The notes: generated by a model from the letters alone, not told the origin. DNA of 64,000 nt from Anaeramoeba flamelloides (GCA_027625915.1 JANTQA010000015.1:3625001-3689000); one strand, 5' to 3'; shown: positions 35,331 to 47,776, counted from the stretch's first letter. Numbers and translations are program-made.

Positions 35331-36485
35331 CTCTAGAGCTACTGGACCAAAAATTGGTTTTTTAAAAAGTGATCTATTATTCTGTATCCAATGGTAGGCA
35401 TCTAAAACATGATTTTGGTTACCTTGTTGAAAGGCTCTTAAAACTCTCATTTTGTCATGTCGAAGTTGATTAATAGATTGTTTAACTCTCTGTAATTTTT
35501 GATTTTTTTCTCGAATTCGATTCTTAATATCTAATTTTTTCCGTTGGAGTTGCAGTTGTAAATGAGTTATCTGTTTAATTTGATGATTAATTTTTTTTAA
35601 TTTTTTTTTTATTTCAGTAAAATTAAATTTATTCATTTGTCGATTTAATTCTTCTGACTCTTCTGTTTTCTTTGCAATTTCGTCGGCTATTTTTTTTTTA
35701 TTATTTTGGGAAGTTTTGATCTTTGCATGTGTTTCAAATACTTTATTTTCTAAAGTTTCCAAAGTCTTTAAATTTTCTTGTAAATTTGTGTTTCCTAACT
35801 TTACATTCCTATATGCAATCTGGATTTTTTTTTCTACTTGATCTTGGGTTAAACTAATTTTTTTCCTCATGTCCAAAATTGGGTTATATATATCTATTAT
35901 TTTTTTTTGTTCATTTCTAATCCTATCTAATTCTTCGGTTGCTAGTCGAAGAGATCTTTTTGCTTCATTGTATTTTAAATAAACCAATTTTTTTTCTAAT
36001 AATAACAAATCATCCCGCAATTGGCTTAATTTTAAATAATTTTGCACTTGCCCTTGAATTGATAAGTTTTTTTGTTTAATTGATATTCGAGTGTGTTTCA
36101 ATTTTTCAATTTGTAATTCAATACCTTCTTGTTTTTGTTGGTTATTTTTTAATGATAAATGCTTTTGGTATAATTCCGGAGCAATGACTGATTCAGTTTT
36201 TTCTAATAGCACTGATGGTGACATGGCAGAAAATTTATATACTCTATCTTGTGGTAAAAATTGACATAAATTATTGGTTTGAATACCAAATTTTTTCGTA
36301 ACTTGCTGTATTATTTTTTCTGTTACTTTTTTTCCATCCAGTTTCCAACTACTTCTGTTTTCATAAATCCTTCTTTCAATCGTCAAATTTTCTTTCTTAG
36401 GTCCCATATATAATTCAATCTCAAGATATGATTCTTCTTCTTCAAATTTAATAAATTCCTTCATATTTTCTTGTCTTCGAAAAAT
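35331..36485 (-). CDS. SMC5: SMC5, exon 2 (N-terminal ATPase lobe, coiled coil)
   Basis: 385 residues. It opens with IFRRQENMKEFIKFEEEE after the acceptor AATTTAG, in place of the FVKRG segment of animal SMC5. Then come KFGIQTNNLCQFLPQDRVYKF (the Q-loop region; animal SMC5 has VGNLCQFLPQDKVGEF) and LLEKTESVIAPELYQKH (LLEATEKSIGPPEMHKYH). A long coiled coil ends in DAYHWIQNNRSLFKKPIFGP, which matches the DAVLWLRNNRDKFK entry to the hinge. The ATG at 36464 is internal, since exon 1 with Walker A lies upstream. Confidence 0.93.
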
Positions 36486-36926
36486 CTAAATTAGTTTTGT
36501 TTTTATTAATTTAACCAAAAAAAATCAAATAATTAAACAAAATCATAAAAGAACCCACAGAAAATGAAGATATTAAAGATTTTTGGAGTTCAATTTTTCC
36601 ATCAATTAAAGTTTTATATTTTTTTTTTCGAGCATCGAAAGAAAAAAAAAAGAAATTATAAAAAATTCTTTAAGGTGGTACCCGCTTTGGATGAGAAATA
36701 TTGACGTTATGGTCACCATTGGGGTTAAAATCGATTGAAAAACAAAGGTAAATATTGAATCACTTGTTGTGTTGGATTGATAAATAACTTTATCAGATAT
36801 TAGTTAATAGATCTTGAAAAAATAATTTTTTTTTGAACTTAAAATTGATGAAAATTTTATTAAAAATTGTTTTTGAATAAAATTATTGTTCAGATTATTG
36901 TTAATTGTAAAATAAAAAGATCAAAA

Positions 36927-37086
36927 ATTATCATTCAGCTTTCCAAAAAAAAAAAAAGAATTAAAACCAAATCATCTAAAGTCCTCAATTCTGGAATGGA
37001 TAATTTAATAATTTAAGCTTTTTTGATTATCATAAAATTAAAATTTTACAGAGTTTTAAAACCTTTTTTTGGAAAGCTGAATGAAA
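36927..37086. repeat. Small foldback, CATTCAGCTTTCC arms
   Basis: Left ATCATTCAGCTTTCC followed by an A run; right GGAAAGCTGAATGAAAAT preceded by T. A single related end occurs at about 12590-12615. It may be a small MITE; I cannot define a target duplication. Confidence 0.45.
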
Positions 37087-38187
37087 ATTTTTGTTCCATT
37101 AATTTTTCAATAAATAGTAAGAATGTTTTTCTTGTGTGGTTTTATGAAATAGATTTTTTTTTTTTTTCGAATTTAATTTATTTGGGAATATTTTAAAAAT
37201 ATTAATTTAATGATTATTTGCTACAAATTTAAAAAAAAAAAAAAAAGACCAATAATCTTTAAATTTGCAATTATAATTGGAATAACTAATATATAATAGA
37301 AAGGGTTTTACTCATACATTCTTGTAATTCTAATTAATTCCTAAAAAAGAAAATTATATCACAATTTTTTTTTTCTTCTAATGCCTATATAAAACTTGTG
37401 TGGAATTTTTGATAAACTTTACTCATAAGTTAAAGTTGTGACTGCTATTGACTAGAAGACCTAAACATTAAAGTATCAGATAGGCTGGTAATAAACAAGA
37501 AGTAAATATTATCTTGTTTTTTAAAAGTTACATTATTAATAAAAGAAATTCTAAAATAAATGATCAAATTTTTCTTTAAAAACAGAGAATTAGATTAGTG
37601 GAAAATTAATTTTTACAAAAAACAAAAAATATTTTTTTAAATTGGAACAATTACAAAAAATTTCATTTCTAATTAAAATTTTACTTAAAATACCCTGGGG
37701 TATACACTAAAAGCTTATTTGACCTTGGTATACTACTGAGTAATGAATTAGATGATTTTATTGGAAAATGAAAAAAAAAAAATTTCACCTTTATTTGGAA
37801 ACTCTGGTTTTTTGCAATGGTATTTTCCTATTGAAATTTCCAAAGATAAGGTTGATTAATTTCACAAGAAAATTTGTGGATCAATGTTGTATCTTCTAAA
37901 CGAGTTAGTTTTTGAGAGAGTGTCAGTTTTTTGTGGGGTATTATGATCAATTTATTTCTTTTTATTCTTTTAACTATGTTTAGTTAACTTGAAAATTATA
38001 AAATTACTTATTAATTGTTCCAAGCTGGTTAATTAAAAAATTATGAAATTTGAACTTAATATTGAACAACAAACTGAACAAACAGTCTCTTGTATTTAAA
38101 ATATAAAGGGGGTAAAATTTGAGTTGGTTAATCTTTTCAAATTCCTGTGTCTTATTTTCCTTTAGGTCTCTGGTATACCCAATATTA

Positions 38188-38301
<114 letters not shown>

Positions 38302-38331
38302 ATAACTCAAGAAAAAAGTACGAAATAAATT

Positions 38332-38526
38332 CAGTTCCACTTTTAAGACACAAACTTTCAACGAAATTTAAGGCACAATAAAAATCTCAAATTAAGGCAC
38401 AAAATTCAGATATAGTAAAATAAATTGTAAAAAAAACAAATTACAAATTTTGTGCCTTAATTTGATATTTTTATTATGTGCCTTAAATTTGGTTGAAAGT
38501 TTGTGCCTTAAAAGTGGAACTTATTG
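38332..38526. mobile_element. MITE-A copy, end-truncated
   Basis: Starts CAGTTCCACTTTTAAG, so the outer three bases (CAG) of the usual end are lost or changed. Arms are well preserved; the right end TGGAACTTATTG is diverged. It lies in SMC5 intron 1. Confidence 0.7.
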
Positions 38527-39070
38527 GAAGTAAATTAAAGATCAGAAATCACAAGATATTTACCTGAAATCTCTATTTGTAAAAAGAAAAATTAGGTACA
38601 GTCAATAGAAAAATTTTTCTGATTTAGTTCTCTGAAACCAATTTTATTGATTTTAGGGATATATTATTTTAAAAGATAATATAAACTATTTTCCAGTAAA
38701 ATATCTAAGTAATCTATAGTATTGGGCCCAGTTATAATTGGTGAATTCATTAAATTTAAGTGTTTGAATGGAGATTAGAAGAAAAAAAATAATTTTGGAA
38801 ATATCAAAATTGAAATCATTTTTTCACATTTTTTCTTTTTTTAATTTTTCTTTTGAATCTGTCACCCATTTGAAATTTTTTTTTTATTACAAGGCTGACA
38901 GTCAATTGGTAAAAATCTTATTATTATAATGTTATTGAAACAATCAAAAATAATTTCAAAAAAATCAATATTGATTTATATTAAAATTTTCTTTGATTTT
39001 CATTGAAGATCAAATTGAACGTAGTTGTTTTTTTCAATGTCTACACAAGTATAAATATGAATGTTGTAAA

Positions 39071-39400
39071 CAATAGAGTTTTTTCACTTTTAGAAATGAA
39101 TAAAGAGTTACATCTAATTACCCATAATTTAGTTATAATAAACGAAACCTCCGTTTTTATTTTTGTACTCAATGGTTTTTTCAATATAAAATCGGTTGGT
39201 GAATACCAATACTTTGTTTGAAAAATGTTTTTTTTTTTTAGATTGAAAAGATTGATATTTACCAAACAATTTTTTTTTTTTATTAAAATTATTATTAGTC
39301 TATTAAGATAATTAGATATTATATTTAGTATTAATAAAAATGTGGGTTATTGCATAGAACTCTTTATTTATACTTAGAAGTGTAAAAAATCTCTTTTTGG
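39071..39400. repeat. Diverged relative of the 3429 foldback
   Basis: Shares TTTTTCAATATAAAATCGGT and TGGTGAATACCAATACTTTG with the left arm at 3429-3572, then GATTGATATTTACCAAAC. The right arm (near 39335-39400) is much eroded. An older copy of the same family. Confidence 0.6.
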
Positions 39401-39907
39401 CAACATTCATATTTACTCTTGAAAAACTAAAATTCTTTAGTTCATAAGATTTTTGAAAATATTTAAATTGATTTTATTAAGGTCAGAAGAATACCAAAAC
39501 TTTCCTGGTATGAATTATTTTCCTAATTTCATTTTTATTATTTGAAGATCCAATAACATAAAAAATTGGAATACTAATTTTTGAATGCTAAATGGGAATA
39601 AATTTTCACTTCCTTTTCCTTATTGTTTTTTTATAAATACAGTTCTCAAATAAGTTAATTGTAATTTAAAAACTCTATTTTGAAAAATGAAATTGGATAT
39701 GAAGTGAAAATTATTCCCATTTTATATTCAAATACCAGTATTAAAAACATTTTTCCGAAACTTGACCCTGTAGAGTTTATTAAACGAAATTAGAAAAATT
39801 GACCATATAACAATTTTTGGTTGTGGGGGTTCTGTGATTTAATAAATTTTTAAAAATCATTTTTTGTATTTTCCGTATTTTTTTGAAGTTTCAAGAATTT
39901 TGTTTAA

Positions 39908-40079
39908 GGGACTAATCTCAATTAAATTTTTTTACCTAAATTTAATAGAGATTGAGATTATTTTTTGCCAATTATTTGTATTTGAAAACATCTGTTTTTT
40001 TTCAATATCAAACATATTTCTAGATAAGGAATTTTTATTTAGAAATTGTTCAAAAAAAAAAATAATAGAGACTGGTCCC
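39908..40079. mobile_element. MITE-B copy
   Basis: Flanked by TTAA (39904-39907, 40080-40083). Ends GGGACTAATCTC and ACTGGTCCC. One of the best-preserved copies, 172 bp, lying about 50 bp from the SMC5 exon 1 donor. Confidence 0.7.
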
Positions 40080-40110
40080 TTAATAGAGAAAAATTAATTA
40101 ATAATTTTTA

Positions 40111-40662
<552 letters not shown>

Positions 40663-41121
40663 TTAATGATCATTCTGTAACAATTATTATCTTGTATTTA
40701 TTTTTATTCAGTTTATTTGTAAATACCAATGAAAGGTTTATTGATTTGATTATGAGTACTTGTTAGTTTTATTGAATTGGTCCAAAGTTGTTTTTAAAAA
40801 AAGTTTTTTTCCCTAAAGTTAAAAATCCCGCAAGAATGAAAAAAAGATTATCTTGTATTATGTGTGGTGATTTATTATCAGGAATATGTTTCAACATGAT
40901 GGTTTGGTATTAATTTTATATGGGTTTAAAGAGGCAATTTTTTTTTTCCAAAATCAGAATTGAAGAGAATAAGACTAAGAAACTGGAAGGTAAATTTTCA
41001 AAAATAATTTTTAATTTTTGTGTTTTCAATTGAAATTGTTAGTGATCTTGGGATCTAGCAATCAAAAAAAAAAATAATTTTTTTTTAATAAGTTTCAAAT
41101 AAAAACAAACCTAAAAAGAAA

Positions 41122-41391
41122 ATGTCAATTGAAAACCCAAAAATCAAAATTTATTATGATAAATACCATCCAAACCTATTCGCCTTACACCCACAAATTC
41201 AAATATTGGAAAAATAAAATGAATGGTTTAATTTTTTTATCAAACCAAAACCCACTATTAAAATTCATAGTGAGCCACGAGTCGATCGGCTAAAAACCAG
41301 AACAAAAAGTCTTTACACCCTGGACACAAGAGAGTCTTTTTTTTTTCCAATTTCAAAGCTCATAATTCTTGAAAGTAAAATGACCGAAAAA
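41122..41391 (+). pseudogene. Coding-like frame with an in-frame TAA
   Basis: From the ATG at 41122 the frame reads MSIENPKIKIYYDKYHPNLF, then ALHPQIQILEK. It then meets a TAA (41215-41217) and continues in the same frame as NEWFNFFIKPKPTIKIHSEP, RVDRLKTRTKSLYTLDTRES for over 50 more codons. Codon variety and composition on both sides look coding and unlike the surrounding AT-rich DNA. There is no GT-AG pair that would remove the TAA. It may be a recently broken gene, a base error, or readthrough. It converges on msrB. No family recognised. Confidence 0.4.
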
Positions 41392-41709
41392 AGAAAATAA
41401 TGAAACAATTTCAAAACAAATAGCTGAAAAAAATGTGGTTTTATTTTGAAAAATCTCAAACAAATTAATCAAATGAAGAAAGACTGTTTTTCAAGAATCA
41501 AAAAATAGATGGGAAAGAGTTGAAACAGATAATGAAAAAACGAGTCTCAAAATGAACCGATATTTCTAAATAACCAGATACAGAAATAGAGAGCAACAAA
41601 TTAAGGAATTAAACCAACAAACTTTCAAGGAATGGAGTGTAATCACCACAAACACAAGATCAAAAAACAATCTTGTTATTTGTTTTTGAATCAAAGGCTT
41701 GCGGTTTTT

Positions 41710-42240
41710 TTAATTTTTTTCTTCCTTTTCTATTTCCTCTTCTTCTTGTTCTTCTTTTTCTTCAAAATCAATGCACTTTGAGTTTATACAGTAACGAAGT
41801 CCAGTTTGCTTGGGGCCGTCTTTAAAAACATGTCCTAAATGGGCGTCACATTGCTTACACAAAACCTCAACTCTTGGCCTTCCCTTGATCGAGTTGTCTT
41901 CCTTTGTATAAACGTTTTTGTTTGAAATTACATCATAAAAGGATGGCCAGCCACATCCACTGTGGTACTTGGTGTTTGCATCAAATAAGTACAGTTTGCA
42001 TGAAGAGCAATAAAACCATCCCTTGCCCTCAAAGTCTGTGTATTTCCCTGTCCATGGCGATTCAGTCCCTTTTTCTCGAGTGATCCTATAGGTCTCCTCA
42101 TCAAGTTCTTTCTTCCATTCTTCATTTGTCTTGATCACCTTTGTTGTGTTGACAACAGTAGTGCTTTTTGGATCAAATACTTGAATCTTTTTGAATTGAA
42201 AACGAGTAACCAAAGTTTTTAAGTTAAAAAAGTTTATAGT
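41710..42240 (-). CDS. msrB: Methionine-R-sulfoxide reductase B, exon 2
   Basis: 176 residues covering the full MsrB domain, which reduces methionine-R-sulfoxide in proteins using thioredoxin. Visible signatures: EETYRITREKGTESPWTGKY, zinc-ligand pair CSSC, YHSGCGWPSF, a second pair in VLCKQCDAHLGHVF, and the catalytic GLRYCINS. The C-terminus is a Glu-rich tail (EEKEEQEEEEIEKEEKN), unusual for MsrB. The frame has no ATG near its start. It opens at an acceptor (CTTACTTTTAG) at 42241, so an upstream exon is needed. Confidence 0.93.
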   Translation of the reverse strand, partial: TINFFNLKTLVTRFQFKKIQVFDPKSTTVVNTTKVIKTNEEWKKELDEETYRITREKGTESPWTGKYTDFEGKGWFYCSSCKLYLFDANTKYHSGCGWPSFYDVISNKNVYTKEDNSIKGRPRVEVLCKQCDAHLGHVFKDGPKQTGLRYCINSKCIDFEEKEEQEEEEIEKEEKN

Positions 42241-42311
42241 CTAAAAGTAAGTGTTAGAAATGAGTATTTTAGGTACAAGTGGAGAGAGAGAAAAATTAAA
42301 TTGTTTTTTAC

Positions 42312-42326
42312 AGTTTTTTTTAACAT
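42312..42326 (-). CDS. msrB: msrB exon 1 (5 codons)
   Basis: ATG at 42326 gives MLKKT and meets the donor ACT|GTAAAA. A 71-bp intron (42241-42311) ends CTTACTTTTAG. Both sides are phase 0, giving MLKKTTINFFNLKTLVTRFQ ahead of the MsrB domain. That start is basic, has no acidic residue and could form an amphipathic helix, so targeting to a mitochondrion-related organelle is possible (inference). It is the only good ATG and donor pair I find upstream, but it needs transcript proof. Confidence 0.5.
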
Positions 42327-42689
42327 TAATGGAGTTTATCAATATTTGCTAATTAAAAAAAAATGATTTCCCAATTAATTCAAGATCAGATCCCAAAATT
42401 GGTTTACTTTATGCAAACAAACTCAAACATCAAGATAGCGAGAGAGGATTTTTGTATTTTGTTCTTAGTTGTTCGATTCTGTGAAAAAAAAAAAAACAGA
42501 TCATAATTTTGATTTTTTAATAAAAGTTTTGGGGTATAGAAAGTTACATTTATTTTGTTTTCAGATTTTTCTCAAATTTGCCACTGTAAAGTAATTAAAA
42601 ATCAGAACATAGGTTCTAAGTTTAGAGTATTAAAGCACTATTTTTTCTTTTTATTAAATTTTGACAATTTTGGATAAAAAGTTTAATTG

Positions 42690-42990
42690 TTTTTAAGGAC
42701 TACGTTGGCAATTTAACAATTTGTCTCAAGGCCTCTTGGTTCAATCTCATATTAGTAGTGAAAGAATGATCTAAGAAATATTCTCCTATTTTGATCAAAA
42801 AATCATTTTTCGTCATTTTTTTGTGAAAAATGAAAAAAAAAATTTGAGATACGTAAACTCGAACACCCTTGTTAAGGAACGTAAAAATGAAAAAGAAATT
42901 TAACCACGAGTTTCTTGCACAAAAAATTTACCATCTTTTCCCAAAAAATCGAAACAAACTAACTCTAACTTTTATAGATCCTCTAAAAAC
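42690..42990 (-). repeat. Duplicated segment with short ORF, copy A
   Basis: About 300 bp similar to 48570-48860. On the minus strand a 38-codon frame reads MTKNDFLIKIGEYFLDHSFT, then TNMRLNQEALRQIVKLPT, and stops. Conservation of the peptide pattern between copies (IGEY, SFT, L-x-x-E-x-LRQ) suggests it was coding. Family unknown. Confidence 0.4.
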
Positions 42991-43359
42991 ATCAAAAATA
43001 TTTCCCCAATAAAATAAATGAAACCTCTAAAAGATAATATTTAAAATAACTCAAAAAAACAACAAAAAATATACCACTAACAAAGCAAAATAAACAAAAT
43101 ATGAAAAAAAATTCAGTTTAACTATTAGTTTGAGAAGAAGGAAAGGAAAATAATTTGAATTGACAATTCCTTTTTCAAAACCTTACTATTATTTTAAAGA
43201 AATATTTGAATATTTATAAGGAACTATCTAGTTCAAGTTTCTTTAAAATGTATTTTGAAAAAAATCACAAAGAATAAAAATCTAAAAAAGAAGGAAAAAT
43301 GTATACCTAAAACCCATTAACCTATATATTATATATAAAGAAATAAAAAAACTGAAATT

Positions 43360-43620
43360 TTATTTGTCTTTATCTCTCTCTGTTTCAAATAAGAGAGTGT
43401 TATCAAGAAAAGAAGAAGGTAATCTTTTGTCAAATACAATTCCAAAAATATCATCATCGGTGAAATCATTAATTTTTTGATTATTACTTGTTAATATTTC
43501 CTCAATTTCTTCCAATTCATTGTCACTCTTTAGATCTTTTTCTTCAAAATTTTCTTCGCCATATTTGTTTATCTCATTATCATCACTAACCTCTTTGAAA
43601 ATTTCAATATCACCATTACA
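43360..43620 (-). CDS. Acidic short ORF, possible exon
   Basis: About 85 residues, strongly acidic (EIFKEVSDDNEINKYGEENF, EEKDLKSDNELEEIEEI), ending FDKRLPSSFLDNTLLFETER then DKDK and TAA. An in-frame ATG further upstream lies inside a MITE-A half (43619-43662), so those first residues (MNFVESLCLKSGTDC) are transposon sequence. The acidic part could be the last exon of a lost or unseen gene. No domain recognised. Confidence 0.35.
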   Translation of the reverse strand, partial: CNGDIEIFKEVSDDNEINKYGEENFEEKDLKSDNELEEIEEILTSNNQKINDFTDDDIFGIVFDKRLPSSFLDNTLLFETERDKDK

Positions 43621-43662
43621 GTCAGTTCCACTTTTAAGACACAAACTTTCAACAAAATTCAA
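43619..43662. mobile_element. MITE-A solo terminal arm
   Basis: Only the outer arm CAGTCAGTTCCACTTTTAAG and the next 24 bases are present; no partner arm follows. It abuts the acidic ORF. Confidence 0.6.
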
Positions 43663-44275
43663 ATAACAAAAAAACTCAAAAAAAGTTTTTTTAATTTCTA
43701 AAAATTAAAAGTTAAAAACAAAAAATCCAAGTTTTTATTGTAAAAAGGTTTAAAAAGCTCTTTATTCCAAAAAATCAAATTTTAAAAAAAAATGCTTGTT
43801 TCTTTATTTTATTTCCAAAGGATTAAATTTCTTCAATTTAAAACAAATTGTTTTCATAAAGTATACAATCATTTTAATATAATATAATTTAATTTGTGGT
43901 TAAATTGTTGCCATCTAAATTTGACTGGGTAAGGGTTTAGTGACATTTTTATGATAGAAATAACTCATTTGAGAAATTAAAATAAAGGAAATTATTTAAG
44001 ATCTCAAAAAGTACCAAAGTAAAATACTTCAAAATCAGCATATTTTTTTTCAAAATTAGAATATTCTAACCATCCAAAATGGAAAATGTGTGTTACATTC
44101 TGGAACTTTTTTCTAAAAATATTTTTTTTTTTTTGGTTGTTGATTTTTGTGAATCGGGATTCTCTTCACATGTTACTTAGTTTTTTATTAGTATTATTGC
44201 TTCTAAAAAGTACATTTTTTTTTTTTTTTTCCGTATCAAAAGAATATTTATTATATAATTATCCTACTCTTACTA

Positions 44276-44528
44276 CAGTCAGTTTCACTTTTAAGGTACA
44301 AACTTTTAATGAAATTTAAGGCACAATAACAATCTAAAATTAAGGTAAAAAATTTTGAATTTTTTTTTTATATTTATTTTCCTAGAATCTGAATTTTGTG
44401 CCCAAATTTTGGAATTTTTTTTTTTACAATTTATTTTTACTAGAATTTGAATTTTGTGCTTTAATTTGAGATTTTTTTTGTGCCTTAAATTTCGTTGAAA
44501 GTTTGTGCCTTAAAAGTGGAACTGACTG
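44276..44528. mobile_element. MITE-A copy with duplicated core
   Basis: 253 bp, flanked by TA. Both ends are intact (CAGTCAGTTTCACTTT ... GTGGAACTGACTG). It is longer than the others because the core block TTGGAATTTTTTTT..TTTACTAGAATTTGAATTTTG is partly repeated. Confidence 0.85.
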
Positions 44529-45148
44529 TATTTTTTTTATTTTTAGGAAAGGCTAAATTTTGTTATTGGAATTGTTCTCTTTTTTCAAGTGAATATATTG
44601 TTAGCTCTATTTCCCAATTATTTTTTTTCATTTATTATTTGTTTTTTAACTTTTTTTTTATGTACAAAGTAAATTTGAAGGATCAAGTAATTCTTTCATG
44701 TTTGAGTATAATTATATATTGAATTATTTTTGAAACTATTATCTTCACAGCACCCTTAAAGGGGATTTTTTGAAGGATATTGTCTAGAAGGTGAAAAAAG
44801 AGTTGATTTTCAAAGTACTGCTGAATATAAACTCTATTTCAAAATAATTATTCCCTAAAAAATCAAATTTTAAAAATAAAAATTTTTATAAATTGTTTTT
44901 ATCTATAAGAATAGAAAAATTACAATTTTAATATCCATATCTCTACACTGGAAATATTTGTATATCTTCTAAAAATAAAAAAAAAAAAAAAAAAAGTAAA
45001 AAAAAATTATAAAAAATTGGTACATTTATTATGATATTTGGTTTACAAAAAAGATAACTACAATTTTAATGAATATCCTTGAAATCCTGGATGAACCCTA
45101 TTTTTTTGGAAATTCGTTAATACTGAACTAATTTTTATAAAATCTATA

Positions 45149-45345
45149 CAGTCAGTTCCACTTTTAAGGTACAAACATTCAACGAAATTTAAGGCATAAA
45201 AAAATCTCAAATTAAAGTACAAAATTTGTAATATTTTTTTTTTACAATTTATTTTTACTAGAATTTGAATGTTGTGCCTTAATTTGAGATTTTTTTGTGC
45301 CTTAAATTTCATTGAAAGTTTGTGCCTTAAAAGTGGTAATGACTG
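45149..45345. mobile_element. MITE-A copy
   Basis: 197 bp with TA flanks. Ends CAGTCAGTTCCACTTTTAAG and AAAAGTGGTAATGACTG. Confidence 0.85.
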
Positions 45346-47776
45346 TATTTGGTTTTATTATCCCAAATACTACTCGAATTATAAGAAGAAAAATGCAAGA
45401 TCTATCAGTTCTTCAAAATATTAATCAAATGCGTTTTATTATAAAAATAATCCCATTCGCCAATCTCAAAAAATAACTCATATTTTTTATTTTTAGATAA
45501 CCGAAATTAATTCTTTTTTCTCTATGTCGAGTTAATTTCATCTCAGTAGAAATGATTTTGAGAATTTTATTTAACACAAATTAAATTTTTAAATTTATTT
45601 GTCTCAACAAAAAAGCTTTTTAAATAATCCAAATAATTTTTTTACAAATAAAAAAAACACAAAGAAACAAAATTTTAAAAGAGATAAATATAAATGATCT
45701 CCAAAACTCAGACACCACAACAACTATAACAACACACCTCTTTAAATATTGATTAATTTTGGGAATATTTCCAGGATAAGAGGAATTATTTGCCTTATGA
45801 AGAAACAGTGAAAATTCAAAATAAGAGAGTAACTTGACATTTAAAAAAAATCCCTACTTTAATGATAACAACTCATTAAAGAAAAGAAACTCACCCAAAC
45901 ATTCTTCTCTTTATGCAAAAAACAACTTATTTCCAAACAGAGGAAAAATTTAATCAAAAGTTTTAATCGAAGTAGATACAATAAGTAAAATATTATTTAG
46001 CTTTTCAAACAATTGGTAAACTGTTATAAAATAAATGGACTTACTCCCTTTCTAAATCAGAATTGAAAGAAAAATAATTTACAGCAGTCATTTTCTAGGA
46101 AATGAACCTGAGTTTGTCATGTTTTGTTTTTGATCACGAAAAAATTAAGCAAACACTCAAAAAGACTATTTTAATTTGGGTTGTCATTCTTTCTTAAAAA
46201 CAAAAACGAAGAATTTTATTTGTAATGATGGATAACCAGAAATAAAAAAAAAGAACACAAGCTTAATATTAAAAGTTTTTTTTTTTTCTTCTTCATAAAA
46301 CATATTGAAGAAAAGAAAAGAAAAGAAAAGAAAAGAAGAATATTTCTGAAAGGTGAAAAAAATAAAGATAAATTAGTGTTGTTTGTGAAGGGAAAAGAGA
46401 ACACCATAATTTTGTTTGGAATTGTTAATCGTAAAGAAAGGTCTCTAAAAATTTTTTACAAGATCAAAAAATGAATAAAAAAAATTGAAAAAAAATTAAA
46501 AAAAAAAAAAGCAAAAGATAAAATCACAAAAAAATCTTGTAAAACAGTCTTTTTTATAAGGTTTATTTAAAGGTTTAAAAGATATGATCTATTTTAATAT
46601 TGGAAGTTTATGTTGTTGTTAACTGTTCTATTAGTGTGGTTGTTGCAGCTTCGTTTGTTTATTGTTCTTGCTCCTCGATTTTTTATTAAAAAAAAAAAAA
46701 AGAAAAAAAGCAACAAGAACAAAAAAAGATTCTTTATTTTGCTCTTTTCTTAAGTCTTCTTCTTCTTCTTTTAAGTCTTCTCATTCTTTTCTTTTTCCAC
46801 TTTGCTCTCATTGTAATTAGTTTTTTTTTTATATTTTGAGAATAAATAATAAAAAATGATTTTTCAAATTTTTTTTGTTAAGAGGTTGAAATGTTTATGG
46901 TACGTTTTGAAAACAATACACCTCAATCAAGAATTCAATTCTATTTGAATTAAAATTCAAAACGATTTGTCTTTTTGAAGTTTACTTTCTCAGAAAGATC
47001 ATTAGCAAAAATTTTGGTTTTAAAAATAAACTGTTTTAAAAAAGTTCAGAATGATAGTTTTAAAAGTCTTACATATACTGTGTTGTTCTCCAGTTTTATT
47101 TGATTAGATTGTAGCATTAATAAGTCAAATAATTAAGTCTGTTGTTCCGAAGGTAAATAGTAGTTGTTGTTTCATTGTTCCAATGTCTCAAAAAATTCTA
47201 TTATTAAATAGTCTTGAAAGTTGATATAGTCAATTTAAAGTTTTCCTAATAAAGTTTAAGGACTTTTGAACGAACACTTATTGAATTAAATAATGCACCC
47301 GTCTTGAAATTGAAGAGGTAGTATTTTTTTTTGATTATTGTTTGAGTAGAAAAAAAAAGATTCTTTCTGTTTTTATTTTCAATATTTTTTGTTATTATTT
47401 GAGTTTTTTTAGTCTATATTGTGCATATTGGTACCTTATATTTCTTTTTTAAATCTGTATAAAATTGACTAAGACTGAAGCACAGAGAATTCCGAAGGAC
47501 TTGTGATCTAATGTTGTAAAAAAAATTGTTTCTGGCTTCTTTAAACGGTACAAATATGAAAAAGGAAAATTTTTCAATTTAATAGTTCCAAAACTATGAC
47601 TTAAGGACTACTTCGTCCTCCTTTATAAAGTTTATCCATAACGTAGCCAACACTATTCTCCTTCAAAATCTTGATGATGTTTTATTGATTTTTATACCAA
47701 GTACAGGGATCTTGATGAATCTTAAGTCAAGAAAAAAAAGTGTTTTTGATGAGTAAAAATATTTAAATTGATGTTA
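45346..47776. other. AT-rich stretch, no gene called
   Basis: Homopolymer-rich. A GAAAA repeat (AGAAAAGAAAAGAAAAG) lies near 46310-46335. At about 47460-47720 the minus strand has short open pieces (DPCTWYKNQ; NIIKILKENSVGYVMDKLY, then KGGRSSP) resembling a helix-turn-helix, broken by stops; this may be a transposase relic. Nothing else is seen. Confidence 0.35.

Noticed and set aside
39041-39265. Open frames on both strands around 39.0-39.3 kb
   Set aside because: They lie in the eroded foldback related to 3429-3984 and have no independent coding evidence. The same holds for the frames at 3701-4043.
42721-42760. GGTTCAATCTC resembling a tRNA T-arm
   Set aside because: No acceptor or anticodon stem pairs around it, and the sequence recurs in the duplicated segment at 48.6 kb without tRNA features. 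No tRNA or rRNA gene was found in the window.
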